From an uncultured Clostridia bacterium (GTDB lineage Bacteria; Bacillota; Clostridia; Christensenellales; Aristaeellaceae), in NCBI GenBank assembly GCA_934667105.1, contig CAKULG010000014.1:12595-76594 (forward strand): DNA of 64,000 nt, given 5' to 3'. Position 1 is the first letter of the stretch, and the number at the start of each line of letters is the position of its first letter. Positions 17,322 to 27,205 of the stretch are shown piece by piece. Position numbers and translations under genes: made by a program. The notes under the pieces were generated by a model. That model did no database searches. It was given only the letters and a program-made list of their open reading frames with translations, and had not been told where the DNA came from.

Positions 17322-20300
17322 TTATATTTTCAACGGATAGCGCGCTTCATGGGTTTTGCCATCGTCCACCAGGGGCGCCCAGCCGTCGGGCAGTTTTTCG
17401 CCGTCCAGGGTGGGAAAAACCACATCCCGCGCGGCGGTGAATTGATAGCTGGCGGAGCCGAAGCGGTAAACCAGGGTGTATTCCGCGCCGCCCGGCTCGG
17501 GGCAGGGGGCAAGCCGCGCCTTGTCCCCGCGTTTTTCAAAGCCCAGCAGCGCCGTGAGAAAGACGAAATACAGCCAGGCGGCGCTGCCGGTATACCAGCT
17601 CCAGCCGCCGCGCCCCCGGTTTTCCCCGGCGTACACATCCCCGGCCAGCACATAGGGCTCCAGCCGGTAGCGGGCGATTTTTTCGCCCGTGTTTCCGTGA
17701 TTGACGGGCAGCAGCGCCCGGGCGATTTCCCAGGCCAGCGCGTTTTCCCCCAGGGCGCGCAGCGCCAGAATCAGCCAGGGGGCGGCGTGGGTGTATTGCC
17801 CGCCGTTTTCGCGCACGCCGGGCAGATATGCGCCGATATAGCCCGCGTTTTCCTCCGGCGTGAAGGGCGGATCCAGCAGCCGCACTATGCCTGCCTCTCG
17901 GTCATACAGGCGCGCCGCAGCTTGGGCCACCGCCTCCCGGGCATGGGCCCGGGGCGCGCCCGCCAGGGCGGAAAAGGCCTGGCTGATCAGATCGATGCGC
18001 GGTGGATGGGTGTCCGGCCCGCCCAGGGGCTCGCCGGAATCATACCAGGCCCGGAGATACCATTTTCCCGTCCATGCGTTTTCCGCGCCGGATAATACCT
18101 GCCGCCGCAGCGCGGAAAGGCGGGGCCGCTCCAGCTGGGGACAATAGGGCAGAAGCTCCTGAATGGTCAGCGCCAGGAAAAAGCCCAGCCACACGCTTTC
18201 TCCGTGCAGCCCGCCCACCCGGTTCATGCCGTCGTTCCAATCCCCGCCGCCCATCAAGGGCAGATCGTGCTTGCCCAGGGCGACGGAATCCAACGCCCGC
18301 AGGCAGTGGGAAAGCAACGGCTCTTGAAAGGGGGTGAGAGAGGGCTCCTCGTAGCGATCCTCCTCCTTTTGCGAAAGGGGCGCGGATTCCAGATAGGGGG
18401 CGTTTTCCTGCAAAATGCTTTCATCTCCGGTGATTTTTACATACAGCGCCGTCAGATAGGGCAGGAACAGCTTATCATCGCTGATGCGGGTGCGCACGCC
18501 ACGGCGGGGGGCATGCCACCAATGCTGCACGTCCCCTTCGGGAAATTGATGCGCCGCGCAGAGCAGCAGATGCGCCCGGGCAAAGGCGGGATCGGTGTGC
18601 AGCAGGCACAGCAGATCCTGCAATTGATCCCGGAAGCCGAAAGCACCCCCCGTTTGATACGGCCCCGTGCGGGCCATCAACCGGGCGGTCCAGGCCTGAT
18701 AGGGCAGCCAGCGATTCAGCATGCGATCCAGCGTCGCGCTTTCGGAATACAGCGTTATGCCCGAAAGCCGGGCGGCCCATTGGCCGCGCACCGCCCGCAG
18801 CAGCCCGCCCGCCCCGGCGCGCAGGGTTTCCTCCGCCTGACGCTTGGCTTCCTGCGCGTCCGCCGCCCGGCCCAGCAGCATCACAACGGCCAGGGGCTCA
18901 TGGGGGCGCAGCACCACGTCGCGCTCCATCACCGCCACGCTGCCGCCCGCGCCCTGGCGCGCCCAAAGGCCGGGAGGCGCAGCTTCGCCCCGCAGGCCGA
19001 AGCATTGGGCCGGAGTGAGGGCCCGGGCGCTTCCGCCCTCCATGCAGGCATAGGCCAGAAAAGACGTATCCCCCGCCCGGGCCAGCGCGCCGTTTCCCTC
19101 CGCCTGGCAGCGGGCGGCCTCGGGCCGCTCCCCCAGGGAGAAGCGGGCCAGATAAAACAGCCGCAGCTTCGCGGGCGCTTCACTGCGCAGCAGCAGATAG
19201 CGCACCCCCTGGGGCGCTTCGGGATGGCAGAAAACGGTGAGATCGGCATAGACGGCGCCGCACAGGGTGGAATACACGGTGGCTCCCGGCTCATGCAGCG
19301 CGGTGCAGCGGGCCAGGGGGTACAGGCTTCCTTCCTCTGTTCGGAGGAAGATTTCCTCGCTGGGGGCGGCCCGGTGTACGTCCGGGGCGGCCCGGGTGAT
19401 GCGCTCCAGGCGGCTGTTTTCCCCAAAGGATTGCAGAATACCCCCCTCGCAGACTACCGTGCCAAAGCGCCGACCGGCCAGGATGTTATGCCAGGGAGCG
19501 GGGGCGGGCGCGGTTACGCAATAGGCGTTTTCCGGGGTGAAGCCGCCGTAGCCGTTAAAATCCGTTAGCGGCGGGGGCAGCACGGGAGTGGGGCGGCAGA
19601 GCGTTCCCGCCGCCGGGGCGGGCAGCCGGCGCAGGGCGGCAAGCTGCCGGGCCAGGGGCGCGCCGCCCCGCAGGGTAAGCCGCGCCAGGCTTTCCATTTC
19701 GGCGATTTCCTCCTCCGTTCCATTATAAAAGCGCACGCCTCCCGGAACGCCCAGCAAATCGCGGCTGGGCCCGGCGGCGATGAGGGCGGAAACCGCGTCC
19801 TGGGCGGGGCGCAGATAGCCGGGCGCATCCCCGCAGGCGAAAACTAGCTCCACCCACACCCCCTGCGCCCGCATCCAGGCGTGGGCGCGCAGGGCGTGGC
19901 GAATCAACGGCTTATCCGCATCCTCCCCCAGGCGCACCAGCAGCAGGGGCAGCGCTCCCGAAAGTCCCGCCCGCCAGAGGGCGTTTTGCGGCGCGGGAGG
20001 CAAAAGCGCCTGATGCGGCTGGCCAAAGAAGCAAATCGCCCCCAGCATTTGCTGATACAGGGCCAGCATGGCCCCGTCGATATGCAGAAAGCGCAGCGTC
20101 ATGCGCGCCCGGGCGGCGGATAGGGAAAGCGCCTCCCGGGCCGCGTCCAGGCCGCAGGGCAGGGCGGAAAGAGCCGCCTCGCTCTCCCCGGCGGCTGTGA
20201 AAAAGCACAGGGCGGCCTTGCCCCCCGCAGGCACGCGCACCCCCGCCCGCAGCGAAAGGCAGGGGGCGATCACATCCCCCGTGCGGAAATCGCATTCTCC

Positions 20301-23300
20301 AGGCGCGCGACGCATTTGCTCCGGCGCGGCGTAATCTCCTGTGCGGCCCAGGAAAAGAACGCGGTCGCCCTGACGGCGAAGGGAGCATACGTCGCCCCCC
20401 ACAAAATGGGCGATAAGGGGCGCGCGGTCGCGTCCATCCCGGGGCAGACGGCGGGAAAGCAGCCCCGCGCCGCCCAGCGGCGATACCTGGATGGAAAGAT
20501 CCCGGAAATTGGGATGGGCTTCGTCGTCCTGCCGGGCCCCCTGGGCCAACTCCAGGAAGGAAACCGCTTCCAGTTCCCGCGTTTGCTTCCCTGGGTTTTC
20601 CAATTGCAGCAGCGCCTGGGCCGTGCCCGAGAGGGGCTCCACACAGCAGCGCAGCGTAATTTGCAGCCCTGCCCTCCGGCAGGAGAACACCGCGCTGCCC
20701 GCGTCAAAGAAGGCCGTGCCGTCGGCGGCAGGCCGGAAGAATTCGCCCGTTTTCATATCCCGCAGATAGAATTGCGGCCCCGTCTGCATGCCCGCTTCAG
20801 GGAAAAAGCGGGAGATCATCACGCCGTTGCAGGCCAAATAGCCCTGGCCCTGGGCGTTTAGAAGCCAGGTGGTTCCATGGCCGGAGAGGGCGTGGGCGTC
20901 CAGGGGCAGCCCCTCGTGGGCGGGATGGAACAAAGCGCCGGCCTGGGGCGCATCCTGCCGGGCGGGAGGCAGCGGCCGCCGCCGGGACGGGCGCGCGGGG
21001 GCGCGTTCGCAAAGCAGATAGGCGTAGGCCCGGGCGGCGGGCAGCGCCATAAACGCCCGCACCAGGGAAAAGTCCGTCAGCGCGTTGCAGGCGGCGCAGA
21101 GAATCATGCCCTGATGGTGGGCCATATGGCTCATCACCAGCCGAGGCGTTTTTTCCACCCGCTGGGGGGAATAATCCGCCGCTTCGTACAAGCCCTGGCG
21201 ATCCGTCCAGCCCAGTCGCCGCATCCATTGCAGGTTCAGCGCCGCAGCCCGGGGAAAGAAGGGAAGCGCCAGCATGGAGGCGTAGGGAGCCACCACCTGC
21301 CCGCCCGTATCGGCGGAAAGCGCCAGGGCAGGCAGGCCAAAGGCACGGTATTGATAATTCAGCTCGGGATCGAAGGCGTAATACCCGCTTTCGCTTACGC
21401 CGAAGGGCCGCCTGCCCGCCGCGCTGATCTGGGCGCGGACGGCGTTCATGCAGCTTTCCCCCAGCAGCGTGCCCGGGGTGAGGGGCAGAAGCAGCGCGGG
21501 CATCAGGTATTCAAAGCAGGTGCCGCCCCAGGAAAGCAGCGCGGGGCCGCCCCCTGCCCGGGTCACGCTGCGGTTCATGCGCGCCCAGTGCTCCCGGGGA
21601 ACCTGATGACGCGCGATGGCCACAAAGGAGGCCAGGCGCGCTTCGCTGGCCAGCAGATCGTAATGGGCGGGGGTGGGGCGCTTGCCCGCAACATCCCAGC
21701 CGATATAAAACAGCTTTTTTTCTTTATCATAGAGCGGCGCGAAATCCATACGCTGGGAAAGCGCGTCCAGCCGGGCGGGCAGGGCGCGGTATTCGCTTTC
21801 CATTTCGGGCAGCCGCTCCCGGCAAAGCTGGGCGCAGGCGGTCAGACAGCCTGCCAGATTGCCTGAATCCACCGTGGAAACGAAAAGCGGCGGCAGGGGG
21901 GCAAGGGTGTCGGTGGCGTACCAATTATACAGGTGCCCGTGCCAGCTTTCCAATTGCTCCAGGGTGGCCGTGGTATCCTGCATGCGGCGAGCCATTTCGG
22001 CGGTAGTAATCAGGCCCAGCGTGCGGGCGGCGGCGCAGGAAAGCAGATACAGGCCGATATTGGTGGGGGAGGTGCGGCAGGCCGCGCCCTTATCGGGATC
22101 CAGCTGCACGTTATCCGGGGGCAGAAAATGCTGCTCCTTGGTGACTGCCTCCTCAAAGAAGCGCCAGGTATCCCGGGCCAAATCGCGCACGGCCTGGCGC
22201 TGGGCGGGGGTGAACCCCGGCTCGCCCCGAAGGGGCCGATCCAGATACCGGGCCAGCAGGGGCGAAATCGTCCACCCCATGCCCAGGAACACCAGGGGCA
22301 GAAAGCCCCCAGGCAGCAGCGAAAGCAGAATCAAGAGCGCCCCGGAAAAAAGCTGGAAAAGCACGCAGGGGAGGGGATACGCGCCGCCCGCCTCCGCCTG
22401 GGCCGCCGTCACCCAGGAAAGCAGCTGGCGACGGCTGACGAATTGACGATAGAGGGCGCGGCAAAGCGCGTCCAGGAGCGTAAGCGCCTTGGCGGGCAGC
22501 AAAAGAAGCCGCGTGCCCATTCCCCGCAGGGGCCAGGGCAGCGCCGCCAGGCACAGCAGGGGCGTTCCCAGCCCCGCCCCCAGCATCAACAGCAGAAGCT
22601 GGGCGGCGGGAACCAGCGAGCGCCGCAGATTATCCCAGATTTTATGGCGGGAAAGCAGGGAAAGCCTGCGATCCTTTAGAAAGGGCAGCAGTTGCCAATC
22701 CCCCCGCGTCCAGCGGTGCAGCCGCTTCTGCCAGGCGGGCAGGCGGGCGGGATGGCCGTCGTAGAGCACGATATCCTCCGCCAGCGCGCCGCCCACGATC
22801 TCGCCCTCGATCAAATCATGGCTCAGCAGCCGCCCCGCAGGCACGCGGCCCTCCAGCGCCCGCAGCCATTGCGCCGGGGCGTAAATGCCCTTGCCCACAA
22901 AGGAGCCCCGACCGAATACATCCTGATAAATATCCTGCACGGACAGATGATAGGGGTCCACGCCGCCCCGACCGCCCAGCAGTGCCTGGGTGCGGGTGCG
23001 CACGCCGTCCGCCGCCACCTCCATCCGGGGCTGAATCACCCCCACGCGGCCCTTTTGCAGGGGGTGCTCCATGGCCCCGATGAGCCGCAGCGCCTCCCCC
23101 GGCGGCAGAAAGGTATCCGCGTCCAGGGTGAGGACATAGGCGTAGCGCCCCGCCAGATCCGAAAGGCGGCAGGAAGCGTAAACAAACGCATCGGGGCATT
23201 CCTCCCCAACGAGCAGCCGGTTCAGCGCTTCCAGCGCGCCGCGCTTGCGTTCGCGCCCGGTGAAGCATTGCTGGCCTGCGTCCCAGGCCCGGGCCCGGTG

Positions 23301-24734
23301 CAGATAATAAAAGCCGCCGCCTTTTTTTTCATTCAGCGCCTCCACGCCCGCTGCAGCCGCGGCCAGAATTTCCGCGTCCTCGGGGCGCTCCGCCTGGGGG
23401 CTGTCGGCGAAATCGCCCAGCAGCATAAAATCCAGCCGTTCCTCGGGGCTGGCGCTGCGCAGCAGGGAAAGCTGCCGCGCCATATGCAGCGCCTGCTTGC
23501 GGGAAGCCAGTAGGGTGGGCACCACGATCAGCGTGCGTTGGGCGGGGGAGAGGGACTGAAGCGCGATCCGGGGCAGCATGCGCGGGGGATAACGGCGGCG
23601 CAGAAAACGGAAATAGACCAGCCGCGCGATTTCGGAGCCGCACAAAAGCAGCGGAAGCCAGGCATAGCCGGGCGCGCCCAGGGCGATGCAAAGCGCCAGA
23701 AACAGCGCCGCCCCCACCGCCAGCACGGCGACGAAGCAGCCCGCGCGATGACGGCCCCAAAGCCCCTGGGGGCGCTTGAGCAGATAACGGGCGATTTCGT
23801 TTTCCGCTTCCAGCAGATAATAGCCCGCCTGGCCGCGCACCCCCGTCTCCTCCGCCGCCAAGGCCAGGGCGGCCCGGGCCACGGCGGTTTCCTGCACATG
23901 CAGCCGCCGGGCGATCCATTCCGTCCGCCGCCGGTAATCCTCCCGGCTTTCCCGATCCATCCGGCGATAGGTATCCTCCTGCCGCAGCACGGCGGCCACG
24001 GGGCTTAATCGCTCCAGCAGCCGGTCGAAGGGCAGGTGCGTCGTTTCCCGCAGCGAAAGAATCAGCTTTCCCGCCGTCTGGCCCTGACGGGTGAGGGCCT
24101 CATGGGCCTCCCGGGCCGCCGTGCGGGAATCCATGCCCGCCTTGACGCACAGCGCGTCCAGGGCCTGAAGTCCCTCGGCGTTTTCCGCGCTGGAAAGCAG
24201 CGAAAGCATTTTCTCCAGCAGCATCGGATTTTGCGGCGGCGCGGCCTCGCCCTTTTTCAGGCGCGCGATGCGGCGCAGCGCGTCCCGGCGCAGGGCCCGC
24301 TCCTCCCGGCAGGCGGAAAGCACCGGCAGCAGCGCCTCAAAAAGCGCCAGGCGCAGGGCTGCGGGCAGAAAGCAAAGCTCCCGCTCGGTGATTTCTTCAT
24401 CGCCCAGATATTCCCGGGCGGCGCGCAGAATCAGCGGCGCGGTCACTTCGCCCTCTCCCTGGACGCAGATAAACCGCGCCAGCAGCAGCACCCGGGGGGT
24501 TCGCCCCTGGGCGGGCAGCCGGGGGCAGGAGCGCAGGGTTAGCCGCAGCGCCTCCGCCTCCTCGGCAAGAAAGCGGGCGTGATCCTCCAGCCAAACGCCG
24601 GCGGGGGATAATTCCTCCCGGGGCAGGGCGCGGACGGCCTTTCCCGCCCGGAGAATTTTTGCGCAAAGACCGTGCAGCGGGCGCAGGGCGGCCTGGGAAG
24701 CGAACAGGGGAGAACGCTGGGAAGAAGAATGCAT
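17322..24734 (-). CDS. Cyclic beta-1,2-glucan synthase-type protein (GT84 + glycoamylase-like + GH94)
   Basis: 2470 residues in one frame. An N-terminal helical region is followed by membrane segments near 333-365, a GT84 glycosyltransferase domain (DAD at 538-540; RWTRGDWQ at 674-681) and a further membrane cluster near 700-860. A glycoamylase-like domain follows (SWGGTCFEYLMPALL, MSHMAHHQGMIL), then beta-sandwich parts and a GH94 phosphorylase-like domain with GGDWNDGMNRVG (Asp2165-Asp2168 region, which holds the general acid). Such proteins polymerise UDP-glucose into beta-1,2-glucan and cyclise it or trim its length. Family members in Proteobacteria have about 2800 residues. The ATG has GGAGG six bases upstream. 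It neighbours the glycogen operon but has its own direction. Confidence 0.88.
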   Translation of the reverse strand: MHSSSQRSPLFASQAALRPLHGLCAKILRAGKAVRALPREELSPAGVWLEDHARFLAEEAEALRLTLRSCPRLPAQGRTPRVLLLARFICVQGEGEVTAPLILRAAREYLGDEEITERELCFLPAALRLALFEALLPVLSACREERALRRDALRRIARLKKGEAAPPQNPMLLEKMLSLLSSAENAEGLQALDALCVKAGMDSRTAAREAHEALTRQGQTAGKLILSLRETTHLPFDRLLERLSPVAAVLRQEDTYRRMDRESREDYRRRTEWIARRLHVQETAVARAALALAAEETGVRGQAGYYLLEAENEIARYLLKRPQGLWGRHRAGCFVAVLAVGAALFLALCIALGAPGYAWLPLLLCGSEIARLVYFRFLRRRYPPRMLPRIALQSLSPAQRTLIVVPTLLASRKQALHMARQLSLLRSASPEERLDFMLLGDFADSPQAERPEDAEILAAAAAGVEALNEKKGGGFYYLHRARAWDAGQQCFTGRERKRGALEALNRLLVGEECPDAFVYASCRLSDLAGRYAYVLTLDADTFLPPGEALRLIGAMEHPLQKGRVGVIQPRMEVAADGVRTRTQALLGGRGGVDPYHLSVQDIYQDVFGRGSFVGKGIYAPAQWLRALEGRVPAGRLLSHDLIEGEIVGGALAEDIVLYDGHPARLPAWQKRLHRWTRGDWQLLPFLKDRRLSLLSRHKIWDNLRRSLVPAAQLLLLMLGAGLGTPLLCLAALPWPLRGMGTRLLLLPAKALTLLDALCRALYRQFVSRRQLLSWVTAAQAEAGGAYPLPCVLFQLFSGALLILLSLLPGGFLPLVFLGMGWTISPLLARYLDRPLRGEPGFTPAQRQAVRDLARDTWRFFEEAVTKEQHFLPPDNVQLDPDKGAACRTSPTNIGLYLLSCAAARTLGLITTAEMARRMQDTTATLEQLESWHGHLYNWYATDTLAPLPPLFVSTVDSGNLAGCLTACAQLCRERLPEMESEYRALPARLDALSQRMDFAPLYDKEKKLFYIGWDVAGKRPTPAHYDLLASEARLASFVAIARHQVPREHWARMNRSVTRAGGGPALLSWGGTCFEYLMPALLLPLTPGTLLGESCMNAVRAQISAAGRRPFGVSESGYYAFDPELNYQYRAFGLPALALSADTGGQVVAPYASMLALPFFPRAAALNLQWMRRLGWTDRQGLYEAADYSPQRVEKTPRLVMSHMAHHQGMILCAACNALTDFSLVRAFMALPAARAYAYLLCERAPARPSRRRPLPPARQDAPQAGALFHPAHEGLPLDAHALSGHGTTWLLNAQGQGYLACNGVMISRFFPEAGMQTGPQFYLRDMKTGEFFRPAADGTAFFDAGSAVFSCRRAGLQITLRCCVEPLSGTAQALLQLENPGKQTRELEAVSFLELAQGARQDDEAHPNFRDLSIQVSPLGGAGLLSRRLPRDGRDRAPLIAHFVGGDVCSLRRQGDRVLFLGRTGDYAAPEQMRRAPGECDFRTGDVIAPCLSLRAGVRVPAGGKAALCFFTAAGESEAALSALPCGLDAAREALSLSAARARMTLRFLHIDGAMLALYQQMLGAICFFGQPHQALLPPAPQNALWRAGLSGALPLLLVRLGEDADKPLIRHALRAHAWMRAQGVWVELVFACGDAPGYLRPAQDAVSALIAAGPSRDLLGVPGGVRFYNGTEEEIAEMESLARLTLRGGAPLARQLAALRRLPAPAAGTLCRPTPVLPPPLTDFNGYGGFTPENAYCVTAPAPAPWHNILAGRRFGTVVCEGGILQSFGENSRLERITRAAPDVHRAAPSEEIFLRTEEGSLYPLARCTALHEPGATVYSTLCGAVYADLTVFCHPEAPQGVRYLLLRSEAPAKLRLFYLARFSLGERPEAARCQAEGNGALARAGDTSFLAYACMEGGSARALTPAQCFGLRGEAAPPGLWARQGAGGSVAVMERDVVLRPHEPLAVVMLLGRAADAQEAKRQAEETLRAGAGGLLRAVRGQWAARLSGITLYSESATLDRMLNRWLPYQAWTARLMARTGPYQTGGAFGFRDQLQDLLCLLHTDPAFARAHLLLCAAHQFPEGDVQHWWHAPRRGVRTRISDDKLFLPYLTALYVKITGDESILQENAPYLESAPLSQKEEDRYEEPSLTPFQEPLLSHCLRALDSVALGKHDLPLMGGGDWNDGMNRVGGLHGESVWLGFFLALTIQELLPYCPQLERPRLSALRRQVLSGAENAWTGKWYLRAWYDSGEPLGGPDTHPPRIDLISQAFSALAGAPRAHAREAVAQAAARLYDREAGIVRLLDPPFTPEENAGYIGAYLPGVRENGGQYTHAAPWLILALRALGENALAWEIARALLPVNHGNTGEKIARYRLEPYVLAGDVYAGENRGRGGWSWYTGSAAWLYFVFLTALLGFEKRGDKARLAPCPEPGGAEYTLVYRFGSASYQFTAARDVVFPTLDGEKLPDGWAPLVDDGKTHEARYPLKI

Positions 24735-24830
24735 GCCGAACCTCCGTCGATTTCGTCTTTTTTTCTGATCGGGCGTGAAAAAGGCCGAAAAACCGCGTTT
24801 CCCGGCCGCGCGCCTTGAAAATCACATGGC

Positions 24831-24981
24831 AGAGCGTGTTTCTAAATTCGCCCGGCCGCGTTTGGTGCTTTTTCGCCGCTCTTCCGCGTTTTTAAACCGC
24901 CGGTAAGCCGTCGGTTTTCATGCGTCAATTGCGGCCGAATCGGCCGGAAACTGCTGCCGTTTCATTTTAGAAACACGCTCT
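24831..24981. mobile_element. MITE-like element with 16-bp terminal inverted repeats
   Basis: AGAGCGTGTTTCTAAA at 24831-24846 is an exact reverse complement of 24966-24981, enclosing 119 bases without a gene. The right end is followed by TA and the left is preceded by CA if the terminus is read as GAGCG, so a TA target duplication with one change is possible. It occupies much of the gap (24735-25114) between the glucan synthase and glgB. Confidence 0.55.
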
Positions 24982-25030
24982 AGTGTGCACAAAAACGCAA
25001 AGAAAAAAACTGGTAATATTGTCATTCTCA

Positions 25031-25039
25031 TGTTATAAT
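25031..25039 (+). promoter_or_regulatory. Extended -10 promoter of the glycogen operon
   Basis: TG, one base, then a perfect TATAAT (25034-25039). The -35 region 17 bases upstream (TGGTAA) is poor, as is usual for extended -10 promoters. It lies about 75 bases before glgB. Confidence 0.6.
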
Positions 25040-25114
25040 TACGGCGGAAGCCATGAGAGAGAGGGAAAGCCGCCCTCGCCGGGCGCGCACCCTTGAAAAA
25101 GGGGGGATTGCTGC

Positions 25115-27073
25115 GTGTGGTATAATCCGCCCGACGCGCGGACGCGGGAAGAATTTCATCAGGGCCAGTGCGAAAACGCCTATACCTTTCTGGGGGCGCA
25201 CCCGGTGAAGCAGGGAGGCGCTTTGTATTGGCATTTCGCCGTCTGGGCCCCCAATGCACAGCGCGTCTGCGTCACGGGCGAATTCTGCGGATGGGAGCGG
25301 GAAAGCCGCCCTATGCAAAAGCAATACGACGGCATATGGGAGCTGCGCCTGCCCGACGCGCTTTTTCATCCTGCCCGGGATCCTGAAAAATATAACTACC
25401 CGGACGCGGAAAAAAAGCTGCTCTCTTATAAATATGCCGTTCAGGGGCCGGACGGAAGCTGGCATCTCAAGGCCGACCCTTACGCCTTTGCCAGCGAGCT
25501 GCGGCCCCATAACGCCAGCCTGCTTTTCGATCTTTCCGGCTATGCCTGGGGGGACGCCGCCTGGATGCAAAAGCGGGCGCAGTGGGACGCCTGCCGCAGC
25601 CCCGTCAACATTTATGAAATGCATCTGGGAACCTGGCGGCGGGGGCCGGAGGGGCGGCTGCTCACCTACGGCGAGCTGGCCGACCAGCTGATTCCCTATT
25701 TGCGCCGGATGGCCTACACCCATGTGGAATTTCTGCCCGTGATGGAGCATCCGCTGGACGGCTCCTGGGGCTATCAGGTGACGGGCTATTACGCCCCCAC
25801 CGCCCGCTACGGCGGGCCCAACGATTTCCGCGCGTTGGTGGATCGGCTGCACCAGGCGGGCTTCGGCGTGATTCTGGATTGGGTGCCCGCCCATTTCCCC
25901 CGGGATGAAATCGGCCTGCGGCGCTTTGACGGCTCCCCCTGCTACGAGCACGCCGATCCCCGCCGGGGGGAAATGCCCCAATGGGGCACCATGCTGTTTG
26001 ATTACGGCCGGGGGGAGGCATGCAGCTTTCTGCTTTCCAACGCGCTGTTCTGGCTGAAGGAATTCCATGCCGACGGCCTGCGCTGCGACGCGGTGAGCTG
26101 TATGCTGTATCACGATTTCTGCCGGGAGGAGGGCGCGTGGCTGCCCAACCGGGACGGCGGCCGGGAAAATTACGAGGCCATCGCCTTTATCCGCCGCCTG
26201 AACGCGGCAGCCTACGGTGCGTGCCCCGGCGTGATGATGATCGCGGAGGAATCCACCGCCTTCCCCGGCGTGACCCGGCCCGCATATCTGGGGGGGCTGG
26301 GCTTCGGCTTCAAATGGAATATGGGCTGGATGAACGATATGCTGGCCTATATCAAGCTGGATCCCATCTATCGCAAATATCACCACGACAAGCTTACCTT
26401 TTCCCTCTGCTACGCCTTCAATGAAAATTACATTCTGCCCTTTTCCCACGACGAGGTGGTGCACGGCAAGCATTCCATGCTGGACAAGCAGCCCGGGGAT
26501 CTGTGGCGCAAGTTTGCGGGCCTGCGGGCGCTGTATGGTTACACCATGGCGCACCCCGGAAAAAAGCTGCTTTTCATGGGCGGGGAATTCGCCCAGTTTA
26601 TCGAATGGAAGGACGACGATCAGCTGGATTGGTTCCTGCTGCTGTATGAAAAGCACCCGCAGATGCAGAAATATGTGGCCCAGCTGAACCGCTTTTATAA
26701 AAGCGCGCCCGCCCTGTACCGGGCGGACGACGGCTGGGCGGGCTTTCAATGGCTGGCAGTGCATGACAGCGAGCACAGCGTAGTCGCCTTCCTGCGCAGT
26801 GCGGGACGATGCGATTCCGTGGCCTGCGTCACCAATTTCACCCCCGCCTTTTACGGGCAATACCGCATCGGCCTGCCCTATGACTGCGTGCTCACCGAAT
26901 GCCTCAATTCCGACCGGGCCGAATTCGCCGGCAGCAACCAATACAACGCCGCGTCCCTTCGGGCGGAGAAAATTCCTTTTGAGGATCAGCCCTATTCCTG
27001 CTTGATCTGCGTGCCGCCCCTGGCCACGGTGTATTTCCGGGTGAAGCGCATAAAAAAAGGCACGAATGTATAA
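25115..27073 (+). CDS. glgB: 1,4-alpha-glucan branching enzyme
   Basis: 652 residues. The N-terminal CBM48-like domain (WHFAVWAPNAQRVCVTGEF) is followed by a GH13 barrel with nucleophile Asp325 (GLRCDAV), acid/base Glu378 (MMIAEEST) and Asp446 (FSHDEVVHGK), then a C-terminal beta domain. It makes alpha-1,6 branches in glycogen. I start at GTG 25115, with a G-rich ribosome site (AAAAAGGGGGG) upstream; no ATG lies in a better place. First gene of glgB-glgC-glgD-glgA. Confidence 0.93.
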   Translation: MWYNPPDARTREEFHQGQCENAYTFLGAHPVKQGGALYWHFAVWAPNAQRVCVTGEFCGWERESRPMQKQYDGIWELRLPDALFHPARDPEKYNYPDAEKKLLSYKYAVQGPDGSWHLKADPYAFASELRPHNASLLFDLSGYAWGDAAWMQKRAQWDACRSPVNIYEMHLGTWRRGPEGRLLTYGELADQLIPYLRRMAYTHVEFLPVMEHPLDGSWGYQVTGYYAPTARYGGPNDFRALVDRLHQAGFGVILDWVPAHFPRDEIGLRRFDGSPCYEHADPRRGEMPQWGTMLFDYGRGEACSFLLSNALFWLKEFHADGLRCDAVSCMLYHDFCREEGAWLPNRDGGRENYEAIAFIRRLNAAAYGACPGVMMIAEESTAFPGVTRPAYLGGLGFGFKWNMGWMNDMLAYIKLDPIYRKYHHDKLTFSLCYAFNENYILPFSHDEVVHGKHSMLDKQPGDLWRKFAGLRALYGYTMAHPGKKLLFMGGEFAQFIEWKDDDQLDWFLLLYEKHPQMQKYVAQLNRFYKSAPALYRADDGWAGFQWLAVHDSEHSVVAFLRSAGRCDSVACVTNFTPAFYGQYRIGLPYDCVLTECLNSDRAEFAGSNQYNAASLRAEKIPFEDQPYSCLICVPPLATVYFRVKRIKKGTNV

Positions 27074-27205
27074 ATTGGAAAAGATTTATCCAATAAAAGG
27101 AATTTTGGATTTTACCGCGAATATACAATTTTATGGGATCAATCGCCGTGCTTTCGGAAGAAAAAATATTCCGAAAAGGATGAAAATATAAAGGAGGAAT
27201 TGACC

